A stretch of DNA of 64,000 bases. It comes from Ochrobactrum teleogrylli (GTDB taxonomy: Bacteria; Pseudomonadota; Alphaproteobacteria; Rhizobiales; Rhizobiaceae). Positions 9,231 to 20,615 of the stretch are shown piece by piece. A model generated the notes under the pieces. That model saw only the letters and a program-made list of their open reading frames with translations. It had not been told where the DNA came from and did no database searches. Within the stretch, counting starts at the first letter, position 1. Every line of letters starts with the position of its first letter. The position numbers were made by a program, and so were the translations under genes. The stretch spans positions 1 to 64,000 of the forward strand of contig NZ_VEWL01000010.1 of assembly GCF_006376685.1 (NCBI RefSeq), in the 5' to 3' direction.

Positions 9231-10325
9231 ATGCGCCTCGCTTCCTTTTCGGCCAAAGGCTATCGTTCGCTGCGTTCTGTCCGGTTCGATCTTGGACAGG
9301 TGACGGTGTTCGTCGGTGAAAACGGGGCGGGCAAATCCAATCTCTATCGGGCTTTGCAACTGATCAAGGCGGCTGCGGAAGGCAATTTCTCCACGGAGAT
9401 CGTGCGGGAAGGCGGCATGCAGTCGGCCATGTGGAGCGGCGGTCGTCGCAAGCACGAATCGGCGCGGATCATTCTGGAAGCGGATTTCGAGGACGAAAGG
9501 CTGGCGTCGCGCCTTTCCTATCGGGTGGAGGCGGGTTTGCCGCCACCTGTTTCCGGGGCATTTCCTTTCGAGCCGCAGATCAAGGAAGAACAGCTTAATC
9601 TCGATACGGGTCGTCGCCCGGTCGATCTCATGGACCGGCGCGGTCCGGCGGTCTTTGCCCGCGATGGGGAAGGGCGGCGCATGGAGCATCCGACGCGGCT
9701 TCTGACATCGGAAAGCGGGCTGGCCGTGCTTGGTCAGTCGGGCCATTATCCCGAGATCGGCGACCTCGCGGCGCAACTGCGTGGCTGGCGATTTTATCAC
9801 GGCTTCCGAAGCGACCGCGACGCTCCTGCACGCCAGCCTTCCATTGCGGCCACCGCAGCCATGCTGGACGAGGATAGCGGCAATCTTGCCTCAGTCTTTG
9901 CCACGCTTGCGCATATCCGTCAGGATACGGTCGATCTGGATCGCTTTATAGAAGAGGCGCTGGATGGTGCGAAACTGGTCGTTCCTTATCCGGAAGAAAC
10001 CGCCAGTTTCGGCCTGAATTTTCCAGCTTTCCCGCCCCGCATCTTTCGACCCGGCGAATTGTCCGACGGACAGATTCGCCTATTGGCGCTGGCGGGCGCG
10101 CTTTTAGCCTACCGCCTGCCGCCATTGATCGCGCTGAACGAACCGGAAGCAAGCCTGCACCCGGACATGATCCCGTCACTTGCGAGAATGATCGCGCAGG
10201 CATCCGAGCGCAGCCAGATCTGGGTTGTAACCCATTCCAGCGCTCTTGCCAGCGCTATAGCCGAGCATTGCGGCAGCAGGCCGATTCGGGTCAGCAAGCA
10301 GGATGGTGAAACGGTTCTGGAATAA
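9231..10325 (+). CDS. AAA-family ATPase, RecF/OLD-like
   Basis: A 364-residue P-loop ATPase of the AAA_15/AAA_21 type. Walker A is GENGAGKS (29-36). The N-terminus (SFSAKGYRSLRSVRFDLG) is the typical RecF/SMC-like first strand pair. An ABC-like signature, ELSDGQIRLLALAGAL, precedes Walker B at about 299-312 (LIALNEPEASLHPD), where asparagine replaces the usual first aspartate, and a VVTHSSALA switch follows. There is no attached nuclease (TOPRIM) domain and no partner gene nearby, unlike defence systems of this ATPase class. The ATG at 9231 has GGAG 4 nt upstream. It is convergent with the transaldolase gene. Confidence 0.8.
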   Translation: MRLASFSAKGYRSLRSVRFDLGQVTVFVGENGAGKSNLYRALQLIKAAAEGNFSTEIVREGGMQSAMWSGGRRKHESARIILEADFEDERLASRLSYRVEAGLPPPVSGAFPFEPQIKEEQLNLDTGRRPVDLMDRRGPAVFARDGEGRRMEHPTRLLTSESGLAVLGQSGHYPEIGDLAAQLRGWRFYHGFRSDRDAPARQPSIAATAAMLDEDSGNLASVFATLAHIRQDTVDLDRFIEEALDGAKLVVPYPEETASFGLNFPAFPPRIFRPGELSDGQIRLLALAGALLAYRLPPLIALNEPEASLHPDMIPSLARMIAQASERSQIWVVTHSSALASAIAEHCGSRPIRVSKQDGETVLE

Positions 10326-10352
10326 AAAAGCGGGCCGAAGCCCGCCTTTCAT
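10324..10352. terminator. Bidirectional terminator between the ATPase and transaldolase genes
   Basis: GCGGGC-CGAA-GCCCGC (10330-10345) has an A6 run on its left, which is a T-run for the minus-strand transaldolase gene, and CTTTCATTTGTTT on its right for the plus-strand gene. Confidence 0.85.
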
Positions 10353-10373
10353 TTGTTTCGCAAAAATCGCTGA

Positions 10374-11027
10374 TTAAGCGATCTTCTGACCGGTCTTCGC
10401 CCAATCGGCGAGGAAGGTTTCGAGGCCCTTGTCGGTCAGCGGATGCTTGACGAGCGCCTTGAGCGTTGCCGCAGGCGCGGTCACGACATCGGCACCGATC
10501 AGCGCTGCTTCCTTGACGTGATTGACGGTGCGAACCGAAGCGGCAAGAATTTCGGTGCGGAAATCGTAATTGTCATAGATCGTGCGGATTTCCGCAATCA
10601 GTTCCATGCCGTTGATAGCCATATCGTCGAGACGACCGATGAACGGCGAAATGAAGGTCGCGCCAGCCTTGGCTGCAAGAAGCGCCTGATTGGCCGAGAA
10701 GCAGAGCGTCATATTGACCTTGTGGCCATCGGAAGACAGAGCCTTACAGGCCTTCAGTCCGTCGAAGGTTACGGGCAGCTTGATGCAGATATTATCTGCA
10801 TATTTGGCGATGTGGGCAGCTTCCTTCATCATCTGCTCATATTCGGTCGCGGCAACTTCGGCAGAAACCGGACCCTTGACGAAGGAGCAGATTTCCTTGG
10901 TAACTTCCTCGATATTGCGACCCGACTTCAGGATGAGGGATGGGTTGGTGGTCACGCCATCGACCAGTCCAAGGTCGTTCAGTTCGCGGATTTCCTTGAC
11001 GTCCGCAGTGTCCACGAAAAACTTCAT
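10374..11027 (-). CDS. tal: Transaldolase, short TalC/FSA type
   Basis: A 217-residue class I aldolase of the short transaldolase/fructose-6-phosphate aldolase group, acting in the non-oxidative pentose phosphate pathway. The Schiff-base lysine is K83 in CIKLPVT, and the VTTNPSL motif (25-31) is present. The residue matching the FSA-specific glutamine is glutamate here (E57 in SAEV), which from family knowledge favours true transaldolase activity over fructose-6-phosphate aldolase. GGAGGAA lies just upstream of the ATG. It is a single gene between two converging or diverging neighbours (priA starts 107 bp away, divergently). Confidence 0.9.
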   Translation of the reverse strand: MKFFVDTADVKEIRELNDLGLVDGVTTNPSLILKSGRNIEEVTKEICSFVKGPVSAEVAATEYEQMMKEAAHIAKYADNICIKLPVTFDGLKACKALSSDGHKVNMTLCFSANQALLAAKAGATFISPFIGRLDDMAINGMELIAEIRTIYDNYDFRTEILAASVRTVNHVKEAALIGADVVTAPAATLKALVKHPLTDKGLETFLADWAKTGQKIA

Positions 11028-11134
11028 AACAGCGTTCCTCCATAGTGAGCGCGGGTGGTTTTGGGAGCTAAATCCGTTTAAGTCCCGGAAGGTGGCTTTT
11101 CTTTAGCGCAAAGCCGCGCCAAGGTCACGCGATC

Positions 11135-13369
11135 ATGTCGAAAGATTCGCACGATATTGCTAACCCTGTTCTGGGCCTGTTTTCGGACGCGCTGCCGGGC
11201 TTCACGCCGCGCGTGGTTCCCGTGCTGGTGCCTATGCCAGCAGAACGGCCTTATTCTTATATGGTCCCGGAGGGCATGAACGTCCAGCCCGGGTCGATCG
11301 TGCGCGTCCCGCTCGGACCGCGTGAAGTCGCGGGCATCGTCTGTGAGGGCGAAACCGATGCGGTCGACGCCAAAAAGCTCAGAGCGATTTCCGAAGTGTT
11401 CGATTGTCCGCCGGTGGATGGCGAGATGCTCCGCTTCATGCGCTGGGCTGCGGATTACACGCTCTCACCGCCCGGCATGGTGGCGCGTATGGTTCTGCGC
11501 GTGCCTGCCGCCTTCGACCCCGAGCCGTCGGTGCCGGGCCTGCGTTATTCCGGCGGTGAACCGGAACGCATGACCGATGCGCGCGCCCGCGTGATGGAGC
11601 TTGCCCGCGACGGGCTTGCCTGGACCCGGTCGGGTCTCGCCCATGCGGCGGGCGTTTCGGCAACGGTCGTAGAGGGATTGAAGGCGCAGGGCGTCTTTGA
11701 TGAAGTGATGCTGCCACCGCCCGCCGTAGTGGCGAAGCCCGACACGGATTATGCCCGCGCCACGCTCTCGGAAGACCAGCAGGCAGCTGCCGAAATGCTT
11801 TCTGATTCCGTCGCGGCGGATTGTTTTTCCGTTTCCCTCCTCGATGGCGTGACGGGATCAGGCAAGACCGAAGTTTATTTCGAAGCTGTCGCCAAGGCGC
11901 TCGATCAGGGCAAGCAGGTGCTGATTCTCCTGCCCGAAATCGCGCTGACACAGCAGTTTCTCGACCGCTTTCATGATCGTTTCGGTGCCAAGCCCGCCGA
12001 ATGGCATTCAGACCTTGCGCCCCGCACCCGCGAGCGCGTCTGGCGTCAGGTCACGGAAGGCACGGTACGGGTGGTTGCGGGCGCCCGTTCGGCGCTGTTT
12101 CTGCCCTTCAAGGAACTGGGGCTGATCGTGGTCGATGAGGAACATGATCCGGCTTACAAACAGGAAGACCGGGTTTTCTACAATGCCCGCGATATGGCCG
12201 TCGTGCGCGGCCATATTGGCGGTTTCCCGGTGGTGCTTGCCTCGGCCACGCCCTCCATCGAAAGTCAGGTCAATGCGGATCAGGGCCGCTACAAGCGAAT
12301 CAAGCTTTACGGGCGTTATGCGGAAGCCGCACTCCCCGATCTTAAAACCATCGACATGCGGCGGTCACCGCCGCCGCCGGGACGCTTTCTGTCGCCCGCA
12401 CTCACCGAAGCGGTCGGCAAGACCGTCGCGCGCGGCGAACAGGCCCTGCTGTTCCTCAACCGTCGCGGCTATGCGCCGCTGACATTGTGCCGGGTGTGCG
12501 GTCACCGCTTTCAGTGCCCGCAATGTTCAAGCTGGCTGGTCGAGCATCGCTTTCGCGGACAGCTGATGTGCCATCAGTGCGGCTATCACGAGCCGGTGCC
12601 CGAAGCCTGCCCGGAATGCGGCACACTCGATCATCTGGTCGCCTGTGGCCCCGGCGTGGAACGGATCGCGGAGGAAGTTGCCGCGACGTTCAACGAAGCG
12701 CGAATCATAGTGCTTTCGTCTGATATGGCGGGCGGCGTGAAGCGGCTGCGTCTGGAACTCGACGCCATTGCGAAGGGCGAGGCGGATATCGTCATCGGCA
12801 CGCAGCTTGTCGCGAAGGGGCACAATTTTCCCAATATGACGCTGGTGGGCGTGGTGGATGCCGATTTGGGGCTGGCCAATGGCGACCCGCGCGCCGCCGA
12901 ACGCACTTTCCAGCTTCTCAATCAGGTGACGGGCCGGGCGGGCCGTACGGGTCGCAAGAGCCTCGGTCTGATCCAGACCTATCAGCCGGATCATCCGGTT
13001 ATGCGCGCCATTGTCAGCGGCGATGCGGAAGCCTTTTATGCTCGCGAGATCGAGGAGCGGGAGCGCAGCGCTCTGCCGCCCTTCGGACGGCTTGCTGCGC
13101 TGATCATCTCGGCCGATAACCGCCCGGATGCGGAAAACCATGCGCGTGCGCTTCGCCGCGCCGCCCCGTCCTCTTCAGAGATTTCCGTGCTTGGTCCCGC
13201 CGAAGCGCCGCTGGCGCTGGTGCGCGGCAGGCACCGCTTCCGAATATTGATCCACGGGACAAAACGCGCGGATATTCAATCCTTTATCCGTGCTTTGCTG
13301 GCTGCATCACCCAAGGAGCGAGGCTCAATCCGGGTTCAGGTTGACATCGATCCGCAAAGCTTTTTGTAA
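11135..13369 (+). CDS. priA: Primosomal replication helicase PriA
   Basis: Superfamily 2 DNA helicase of 744 residues that reloads the replisome at stalled forks. In order: an N-terminal DNA-binding region, Walker A GVTGSGKT (238-245), Walker B DEEH (334-337), a zinc-binding insertion with paired CxxC motifs (from about residue 452 to 500), and the helicase C-terminal motif QVTGRAGRTG. The length is typical. The N-terminal 30 residues are poorly conserved, so the exact start is less certain. The two genes that follow are small membrane proteins. Confidence 0.96.
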   Translation: MSKDSHDIANPVLGLFSDALPGFTPRVVPVLVPMPAERPYSYMVPEGMNVQPGSIVRVPLGPREVAGIVCEGETDAVDAKKLRAISEVFDCPPVDGEMLRFMRWAADYTLSPPGMVARMVLRVPAAFDPEPSVPGLRYSGGEPERMTDARARVMELARDGLAWTRSGLAHAAGVSATVVEGLKAQGVFDEVMLPPPAVVAKPDTDYARATLSEDQQAAAEMLSDSVAADCFSVSLLDGVTGSGKTEVYFEAVAKALDQGKQVLILLPEIALTQQFLDRFHDRFGAKPAEWHSDLAPRTRERVWRQVTEGTVRVVAGARSALFLPFKELGLIVVDEEHDPAYKQEDRVFYNARDMAVVRGHIGGFPVVLASATPSIESQVNADQGRYKRIKLYGRYAEAALPDLKTIDMRRSPPPPGRFLSPALTEAVGKTVARGEQALLFLNRRGYAPLTLCRVCGHRFQCPQCSSWLVEHRFRGQLMCHQCGYHEPVPEACPECGTLDHLVACGPGVERIAEEVAATFNEARIIVLSSDMAGGVKRLRLELDAIAKGEADIVIGTQLVAKGHNFPNMTLVGVVDADLGLANGDPRAAERTFQLLNQVTGRAGRTGRKSLGLIQTYQPDHPVMRAIVSGDAEAFYAREIEERERSALPPFGRLAALIISADNRPDAENHARALRRAAPSSSEISVLGPAEAPLALVRGRHRFRILIHGTKRADIQSFIRALLAASPKERGSIRVQVDIDPQSFL

Positions 13370-13471
13370 GGTTGGGCAACTATCGACGTGCACGCAAGAA
13401 ATAGGGGCTTGCTTCTCTAGTCGCTAGAGGATGCAGACTGGTTTTCAAGGTTCCAATGAGGCTTGAGACCA

Positions 13472-13849
13472 ATGAAATATACCCCTTCCCAACCCGCGCA
13501 ATCATCAGCGAAGAATGGTCCCGGATTCTGGCTGGTCGCCCTTTTTGGGCTGGTGGTCTGGACATTGTTAATGTGGTTTGCCTATTCCATCTCGGATGCT
13601 GTGATCGTCTGGATCAGCGGCAACGGAGCGGTTCTGGCCGAGACCGGAAAAAGCCTGATCGGCTCGGAAGTAACAGCGCTGCTGGATACGACCAAACTGG
13701 ACCAGATAGCCGGTTCAGGTATTGAATTGCTGCAGAGTTTGCTTGCGCCCGCACTTGCGATCATCTGGGTGATCGGTGCCGTGGCCATCCTCTTCATCCG
13801 GTCGATTCTGGCGCGTATCATCGGGATGCGCGGTTCGCTGTCGCGCTGA
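13472..13849 (+). CDS. Small membrane protein of unknown function
   Basis: 125 residues with a hydrophobic segment near residues 20-43 and another near 93-115. The stretch between them is amphipathic and predicted periplasmic. I do not recognise a family. I chose the ATG at 13472 (MKYTPSQP); a TTG at 13463 is an alternative. A CTCTAG-TCG-CTAGAG palindrome (13415-13429) lies in the spacer after priA. It sits between priA and the atp operon, facing the same way, but no shared function is evident. Confidence 0.7.
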   Translation: MKYTPSQPAQSSAKNGPGFWLVALFGLVVWTLLMWFAYSISDAVIVWISGNGAVLAETGKSLIGSEVTALLDTTKLDQIAGSGIELLQSLLAPALAIIWVIGAVAILFIRSILARIIGMRGSLSR

Positions 13850-13947
13850 GGACCGGCTCCATTGATGTGCGTTCATGCCGTGCGATCGGTTTTCGTTTGG
13901 GCAAAACTGGTTTATAGCCGTGCTGTTCAAATTGAGGGGTGATCGCG

Positions 13948-14349
13948 ATGGAATTCTATCTTCCCACCACGACCGGCGAATGGCTCGCCTGGAGCTCGGC
14001 AGCCGTGACGGCCTTTGCGGGCATCGTCATGCTGTTTGCGCCCGGCATCACCATGAAGCTGTTGCGGTTGCAGCCGGTCAATGCGCGACCGGAAGCGTTC
14101 AGTTCCATCCGCGCCGTGCTGGCCGGTCCCTATCTCGGTCTGGGGCTTGGCTGCCTCATTTTTGCACAACCCTTCTTGTGGGTTGTTCTGGGGGCGGCGT
14201 GGGGCTTCGCCCTGTTCGGGCGCTTCATCTCGATGATGTCCGATAATGTCGGACGCGGCGGCGGCACGATCTATAACTGGTTGGCAGGAATTGTAGAATT
14301 CCTTCTGGCCGCCGGGCCATTGCTCTACGCTTTTGGCTTCATCGGTTAA
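13948..14349 (+). CDS. Small integral membrane protein, DUF4345-like
   Basis: 133 residues with four hydrophobic segments, conserved-looking arginines (SSIRAVLAG and FGRFISMMSD) and a glycine-rich third segment. This layout resembles DUF4345 proteins; the assignment is tentative and no function is known. GAGGGG at 13934-13939 supports the ATG at 13948 over the GTG at 13939. It is the last gene before the atp operon, with a 224-bp gap that should hold the atp promoter. Confidence 0.65.
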   Translation: MEFYLPTTTGEWLAWSSAAVTAFAGIVMLFAPGITMKLLRLQPVNARPEAFSSIRAVLAGPYLGLGLGCLIFAQPFLWVVLGAAWGFALFGRFISMMSDNVGRGGGTIYNWLAGIVEFLLAAGPLLYAFGFIG

Positions 14350-14573
14350 CCCTGCGACTTTTTTGATCGGAAAACGCGACAAAACTTACACAAAAGTGCG
14401 GGATTCGCGTGTTGCGAGTCCGGTTCGTCTATGCTAGACGGCAATCACATTTCGGTGTTGACGTGCTCGCGCGTCAGTGGTTTTCCGGAAACATTCAATA
14501 AAATCATCGGCTTGGCGTCCTGAGCAACATTGGGCCCCAAAAGGATGGTTTCAACGTAGAGAGCAGGTTGTTC

Positions 14574-15134
14574 GTGGCTGAAACGTCTTCGCTCATTTCA
14601 GGTGTGGCACAGCGTTACGCCGGATCGCTTTTCGAGCTGGCGCTCGAAGCCAAGTCCGTTGCTGCTGTGGAGAAAGATCTTGTTCGTTTCGAGGCGCTTC
14701 TGAGCGGAAGCGAGGACCTCAAGCGTCTGATCTCCAGTCCGGTATTTTCTTCGGAAGACCAGCTCCATGCGATCGGCGCCATTGCCGACAAGGCGGGCAT
14801 CAAGGGTCTGGTAGGAAATCTCCTGCGCGTCGTCGCAGCGAACCGCCGCCTTTTCGCCCTGCCGGGCATCATCGCCGCATTCCACAAGATTGCTGCTGAA
14901 CATCGCGGAGAAGTTTCCGCCGATGTCACTTCCGCGCATGCGCTGACCGCTGCGCAGGAAAACGAATTGAAGGCAACGCTGAAGAGCGTGGCCGGCAAGG
15001 ACGTGACGATTAACGTCACCGTCGATCCGTCGATCCTCGGCGGTCTTATCGTCAAGATGGGTTCGCGTCAGATCGACACGTCCCTTCGCACCAAACTATC
15101 TTCTCTCAAGCTTGCACTGAAAGAGGTCGGCTGA
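14574..15134 (+). CDS. atpH: ATP synthase F1 delta subunit
   Basis: A 186-residue peripheral-stalk subunit that links F1 to the Fo b subunits. The start is a GTG at 14574 (reading [10 protein letters not shown]), matching the Brucella protein as I remember it; a TTG lies 6 nt upstream. The C-terminus has the conserved [20 protein letters not shown] segment. It is the first gene of atpHAGDC. Its TGA overlaps the atpA ATG by one base, implying coupled translation. The Fo genes are not here, as usual in Rhizobiales. Confidence 0.95.
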   Translation: MAETSSLISGVAQRYAGSLFELALEAKSVAAVEKDLVRFEALLSGSEDLKRLISSPVFSSEDQLHAIGAIADKAGIKGLVGNLLRVVAANRRLFALPGIIAAFHKIAAEHRGEVSADVTSAHALTAAQENELKATLKSVAGKDVTINVTVDPSILGGLIVKMGSRQIDTSLRTKLSSLKLALKEVG

Positions 15135-16663
15135 TGGACATCCGCGCTGCGGAAATTTCCGCTATCCTGAAAGAGCAAATCAAGAACTTCGGCAAGGAGG
15201 CTGAGGTCTCCGAAGTCGGTCAGGTTCTGTCCGTCGGCGACGGTATTGCTCGCGTCTATGGTCTGGACAATGTTCAGGCTGGTGAAATGGTCGAATTCCC
15301 CGGCGGCATTCGCGGCATGGCGCTCAACCTTGAAAACGACAATGTTGGTGTCGTTATCTTCGGTGCCGACCGTGACATCAAGGAAGGCGACGTCGTCAAG
15401 CGTACCGGCGCCATCGTTGACGTACCGGTTGGTCCGGGCCTGCTGGGCCGCGTCGTTGACGCTCTCGGCAACCCGATCGACGGCAAGGGCCCAATCGTTG
15501 CTACCGAGCGTCGCCGCGTCGACGTCAAGGCACCGGGCATCATCCCGCGCAAGTCGGTTCATGAGCCAATGTCGACCGGCCTCAAGGCTGTTGACGCTCT
15601 GATCCCGGTTGGTCGTGGTCAGCGCGAGCTGGTCATCGGTGACCGTCAGACCGGCAAGACCGCCATCATTCTCGACACCTTCCTGAACCAGAAGCCGATC
15701 CACGACAACGGCCCGGACAGCGAAAAGCTTTATTGCGTTTACGTTGCTATCGGCCAGAAGCGTTCGACTGTTGCTCAGTTCGTCAAGGTTCTCGAAGAGC
15801 GCGGCGCACTCGAATATTCGATCGTTATCGCTGCTACCGCTTCCGATCCGGCTCCGATGCAGTACCTCGCTCCGTTCGCAGGTTGCGCAATGGGCGAATA
15901 CTTCCGTGACAACGGTCAGCACGCTCTCATCGGTTACGACGATCTGTCCAAGCAGGCTGTTGCTTACCGTCAGATGTCCCTTCTGCTTCGTCGTCCTCCG
16001 GGCCGTGAAGCTTATCCGGGCGACGTTTTCTATCTGCACTCCCGTCTTCTCGAACGCGCTGCAAAGCTCAACGACGAAAACGGCGCTGGCTCGCTGACGG
16101 CTCTGCCGGTCATCGAAACGCAGGGCAACGACGTTTCGGCCTTCATTCCGACCAACGTGATCTCCATCACCGACGGCCAGATCTTCCTCGAAACCAACCT
16201 GTTCTATCAGGGTATCCGTCCGGCTGTTAACGTCGGTCTGTCGGTTTCGCGCGTTGGTTCTTCGGCACAGGTCAAGGCCATGAAGCAGGTTGCCGGTTCG
16301 ATCAAGGGCGAGCTCGCCCAGTATCGTGAAATGGCCGCCTTCGCACAGTTCGGTTCGGATCTCGATGCCTCGACCCAGCGTTTGCTGAACCGTGGCGCGC
16401 GTCTGACCGAGCTTCTCAAGCAGCCGCAGTTCTCGCCGCTCAAGACGGAAGAACAGGTTGCCGTGATTTATGCCGGTGTGAATGGCTATCTCGACAAGAT
16501 CGCCGTCAACCAGGTTGGCAAGTTCGAAGCAGGTCTTCTTTCTTCGTTGCGCACCGAGCACAAGGATGTGCTGGATGCTATCCGCGATCAGAAGGCACTC
16601 ACCGACGACATCAAAGCAAAGCTCAAGGCAGCGGTCGACGCGTTCGCCAAGTCTTTCGCTTGA
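15134..16663 (+). CDS. atpA: ATP synthase F1 alpha subunit
   Basis: A 509-residue non-catalytic nucleotide-binding subunit of F1. Walker A GDRQTGKT is at 169-176. The visual arginine-bearing segment ([13 protein letters not shown]) is in the C-terminal half. The length is normal. The ATG overlaps the atpH stop by one base; atpG follows after 21 bp. Codon use is strongly biased, as expected for a highly expressed gene. Confidence 0.98.
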   Translation: MDIRAAEISAILKEQIKNFGKEAEVSEVGQVLSVGDGIARVYGLDNVQAGEMVEFPGGIRGMALNLENDNVGVVIFGADRDIKEGDVVKRTGAIVDVPVGPGLLGRVVDALGNPIDGKGPIVATERRRVDVKAPGIIPRKSVHEPMSTGLKAVDALIPVGRGQRELVIGDRQTGKTAIILDTFLNQKPIHDNGPDSEKLYCVYVAIGQKRSTVAQFVKVLEERGALEYSIVIAATASDPAPMQYLAPFAGCAMGEYFRDNGQHALIGYDDLSKQAVAYRQMSLLLRRPPGREAYPGDVFYLHSRLLERAAKLNDENGAGSLTALPVIETQGNDVSAFIPTNVISITDGQIFLETNLFYQGIRPAVNVGLSVSRVGSSAQVKAMKQVAGSIKGELAQYREMAAFAQFGSDLDASTQRLLNRGARLTELLKQPQFSPLKTEEQVAVIYAGVNGYLDKIAVNQVGKFEAGLLSSLRTEHKDVLDAIRDQKALTDDIKAKLKAAVDAFAKSFA

Positions 16664-16684
16664 ATTTTGTGACGGGATGAACGG

Positions 16685-17563
16685 ATGCCTTCACTAAAGG
16701 ATCTGAGAAACCGTATCGCCTCGGTCAAGGCGACGCAGAAAATCACCAAGGCGATGCAGATGGTCGCCGCGGCGAAGCTGCGCCGTGCCCAGGAAGCTGC
16801 GGAGGCCGCTCGGCCTTACTCGCAGCGCATGGGCGCCGTTCTCGCTAATATCGCGCAGAATGTCAGCGGCGAAGATGCACCGGCATTGATGGCCGGTACG
16901 GGTAAGGACGACGTGCATCTGCTCGTCGTCTGCACTGCAGAACGTGGCCTTTGCGGCGGTTTCAACAGCCAAATCGCACGCCTGGCGCGCGATCATACCC
17001 GCAAGCTCCTCGCTGAAGGCAAGACGGTCAAGATCATCACGGTCGGCAAGAAGGGCGCAGATATTCTGCGTCGTGAATTTGCCTCTCTGATCATCGACCA
17101 CGTCAATTTGCGCGAAGTCAAGCAGCTCGCTTTTGTGCATGCCGACCAGATCGGCCACAAGGTGATCGAGCTGTTCGAACAAGGCGCATTTGATGTCTGC
17201 ACCCTGTTCTATTCCGAATTCAAGTCGGTGATTGCACAGATCCCGACTGCGCAGCAGATCATTCCGGCTTCGGCTGGCGATGTTGCGCAGGCGGACGCTG
17301 CAGGCGATGCGATTTATGAGTACGAACCTGATCCTGCGGCGATCCTGAGCACGCTGATCCCACGCAACATTTCGGTCCAGATTTTCCGCGCACTGTTGGA
17401 AAATGTGGCGGGCGAAATGGGCGCGAAGATGAGCGCCATGGACAATGCGACGCGTAATGCCGGTGACATGATCAACAAGTTGTCGATCACGTATAACCGT
17501 CAGCGTCAGGCTCAGATCACCAAGGAACTGATCGAAATCATTTCGGGCGCGGAAGCGCTCTAG
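16685..17563 (+). CDS. atpG: ATP synthase F1 gamma subunit
   Basis: A 292-residue central rotor shaft of F1. N-terminal [20 protein letters not shown] and C-terminal [19 protein letters not shown] helices form the conserved coiled coil. The RGLCGGFN motif is present. A palindromic repeat occupies the 69-bp gap before atpD. Confidence 0.97.
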   Translation: MPSLKDLRNRIASVKATQKITKAMQMVAAAKLRRAQEAAEAARPYSQRMGAVLANIAQNVSGEDAPALMAGTGKDDVHLLVVCTAERGLCGGFNSQIARLARDHTRKLLAEGKTVKIITVGKKGADILRREFASLIIDHVNLREVKQLAFVHADQIGHKVIELFEQGAFDVCTLFYSEFKSVIAQIPTAQQIIPASAGDVAQADAAGDAIYEYEPDPAAILSTLIPRNISVQIFRALLENVAGEMGAKMSAMDNATRNAGDMINKLSITYNRQRQAQITKELIEIISGAEAL

Positions 17564-17571
17564 GGTTTACC

Positions 17572-17613
17572 GCATGGTCTATCCGGGAAGTCTGCAACTT
17601 TTCGGGACCATGC
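17572..17613. repeat. Palindromic element between atpG and atpD (RPE-like)
   Basis: GCATGGT (17572-17578) pairs with ACCATGC (17607-17613), with further pairing inside (CCGGGAAGT with AACTTTTCGGG). The sequence resembles the Rhizobiales palindromic element family (…ACTTTTCGGGATCATGC). It would form a stem in the operon mRNA 20 nt before the atpD start. Confidence 0.65.
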
Positions 17614-17626
17614 TAACGGAAGGTAA

Positions 17627-19189
<1,563 letters not shown>

Positions 19190-19203
19190 TGAATTGAGTT
19201 TCC

Positions 19204-19225
19204 CGGTGGGCCGAAAGGCCCACCG
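19204..19225 (+). other. Intraoperon hairpin after atpD
   Basis: CGGTGGGCC-GAAA-GGCCCACCG is a 9-bp perfect stem with a GNRA-type loop, directly after the atpD stop. It has no T-run, so it probably acts in mRNA processing or stability rather than full termination. Confidence 0.7.
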
Positions 19226-19246
19226 AGACGACCTGTTCATTTGTTT

Positions 19247-19293
19247 GAGCACGATCTTTTCGCAAACCGGTTTCCAGTTTCGAGATCACGCTC
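19247..19293. repeat. Rhizobiales palindromic element between atpD and atpC
   Basis: GAGCACGATC (19247-19256) and GATCACGCTC (19284-19293) are imperfect inverted arms (8 of 10), flanking CAAACCGGTTTCC. This is the classical gagcatgatc…aaccggtttcc…gatcatgctc repeat found many times in Rhizobiales genomes. It ends 20 nt before the atpC start. Confidence 0.8.
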
Positions 19294-19313
19294 AGGAAAT
19301 TTAAGTGAGAACC

Positions 19314-19721
19314 ATGGCTCAAGCTTTCCAATTCGAACTCGTGTCGCCTGAACGCCTCCTGCTTTCCGCGCAGGTGACGGAAGTCGTCATTCCGGGTAGC
19401 GAAGGCTATCTGACGGCTCTCGCCGGTCATTCGCCGCTGATGTCGACGATCATGCCGGGAGTCGTTTCGGTGAAGCTTGCCGACGGCAAGTCTGACTCTT
19501 ATGTGGTTTTCGGCGGTTTTGCCGATATTACCCCGCAGAGCTGCACCGTGCTGGCCGAATCCGCAACGCATGTCGACGCCATTGAGCCGTCGGACATTAC
19601 GCGCCGCATCGATGAAGCCCGTAAGGCGCTCGATGATGCGACTTCGCCGGAGCATCGCACCAAGGCCGAAATCTTCCTGCACCAGCTGATGACGCTGCAG
19701 GGCGCGGTTATACCGGGCTGA
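19314..19721 (+). CDS. atpC: ATP synthase F1 epsilon subunit
   Basis: A 135-residue rotor subunit and intrinsic inhibitor of F1. The N-terminal beta-barrel has FELVSPERLLL and GSEGYLTALAGHSPL; a C-terminal helical hairpin follows. The ATG at 19314 begins MAQAFQFE; a GTG at 19305 is a weaker alternative. It is the last gene of the operon, 124 bp from atpD because of the inserted hairpin and repeat. Confidence 0.95.
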   Translation: MAQAFQFELVSPERLLLSAQVTEVVIPGSEGYLTALAGHSPLMSTIMPGVVSVKLADGKSDSYVVFGGFADITPQSCTVLAESATHVDAIEPSDITRRIDEARKALDDATSPEHRTKAEIFLHQLMTLQGAVIPG

Positions 19722-19749
19722 TACGGTAGAAAATTCACATATATTTGGG

Positions 19750-19778
19750 AAAGCGGACTCTGGTCCGCTTTTCTTTTT
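19750..19778 (+). terminator. atpHAGDC terminator
   Basis: AAAGCGGAC-TCTG-GTCCGCTTT perfect 9-bp stem followed by TCTTTTT. Confidence 0.92.
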
Positions 19779-19976
19779 GGTTTTATTGTTCGTGTATATT
19801 TTTCTTATTTAAAATTTATTCATACTACCCGTTACTTCGGTTCTTTAATTCAGTCGCTCGCGAAGATCTTATTCTCGCACAACCTACCTTCAGCGGGTTT
19901 AAACTTCACGCTTGCGTGAGTTTTGCGTGCGGCCATTGAAAATGAACCGTGGGCCATTTATCCAGAAACACAATCG

Positions 19977-19988
19977 TTAGTTTACTAA
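19977..19988. promoter_or_regulatory. Candidate MarR operator
   Basis: TTAGTTTACTAA, a perfect palindrome, lies 17 nt before the MarR start codon, a typical place for autorepression. The binding factor is inferred. Confidence 0.4.
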
Positions 19989-20005
19989 TATATAAGGCAT
20001 CGGAT

Positions 20006-20443
20006 ATGAGCACCGCAGATCTCAGAGCAGAAATGATTGATGCCATGGCGAAGGTCAACCGCAGGCTTCGCACCGTTTTTGACGCCAGGGTAAAAGAGCG
20101 GGGCCTGACACTGGCGCGCGCGCGCACGCTACTGGCATTGATCGAGCAGGAAGGTCTTTATCAAAAGGAGCTGGCCGAAACGCTGGAGATCGAGAATGCG
20201 ACCATGGTTCGTCTTCTCGATGGCCTGGAACGCCAGTCATTCATCGAGCGCCAGACGGTCGAGGGTGATCGCCGCGCCAAGCGGGTGGTGATGACCGAAG
20301 AGGGCAAGATTCTGGCCGAGCAGGTCGAAAAGCTTGCCGGTGATGTGCGTGAAGACCTGCTTGAAGGCGTGACCGACGAGGAATTGAGCGTGGCGCTGAA
20401 TGTGTTGCGCAAAATGTCGGAATCAATGAACAAGACACATTGA
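20006..20443 (+). CDS. MarR family transcriptional regulator
   Basis: A 145-residue winged-helix regulator. The recognition region runs QKELAETLEIENATMVRLLDGL (helix-turn-helix, residues about 52-74), followed by the wing with the typical D-R-R-A-K-R pattern. It matches SlyA/MarR-like proteins in length. The ATG at 20006 has AAGG 8 nt upstream; a longer frame from 19949 runs into the operator region. No efflux pump or enzyme gene is next to it, so its target is unknown. Autoregulation is suggested by the palindrome in its leader. Confidence 0.88.
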   Translation: MSTADLRAEMIDAMAKVNRRLRTVFDARVKERGLTLARARTLLALIEQEGLYQKELAETLEIENATMVRLLDGLERQSFIERQTVEGDRRAKRVVMTEEGKILAEQVEKLAGDVREDLLEGVTDEELSVALNVLRKMSESMNKTH

Positions 20444-20468
20444 GCGTCGCTCTCTTCGCACGACAACC

Positions 20469-20494
20469 AGCCGGGGCTAGCGTTCCGGCTTTTT
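20469..20494 (+). terminator. Terminator after the MarR gene
   Basis: AGCCGG (20469-20474) pairs with CCGGCT (20485-20490), followed by TTTTCGTTT. Confidence 0.75.
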
Positions 20495-20615
20495 CGTTTG
20501 CTCACGGTTTTGTGTAAATCTGCCCTTAAGCTGGTCTACTTGTGCCATTTTTCGGTCGCCAGTGCAGCGTTCACTGCACCCACAATTTTCAGGTTGGCTG
20601 CCGGGAGCGCCGGAA

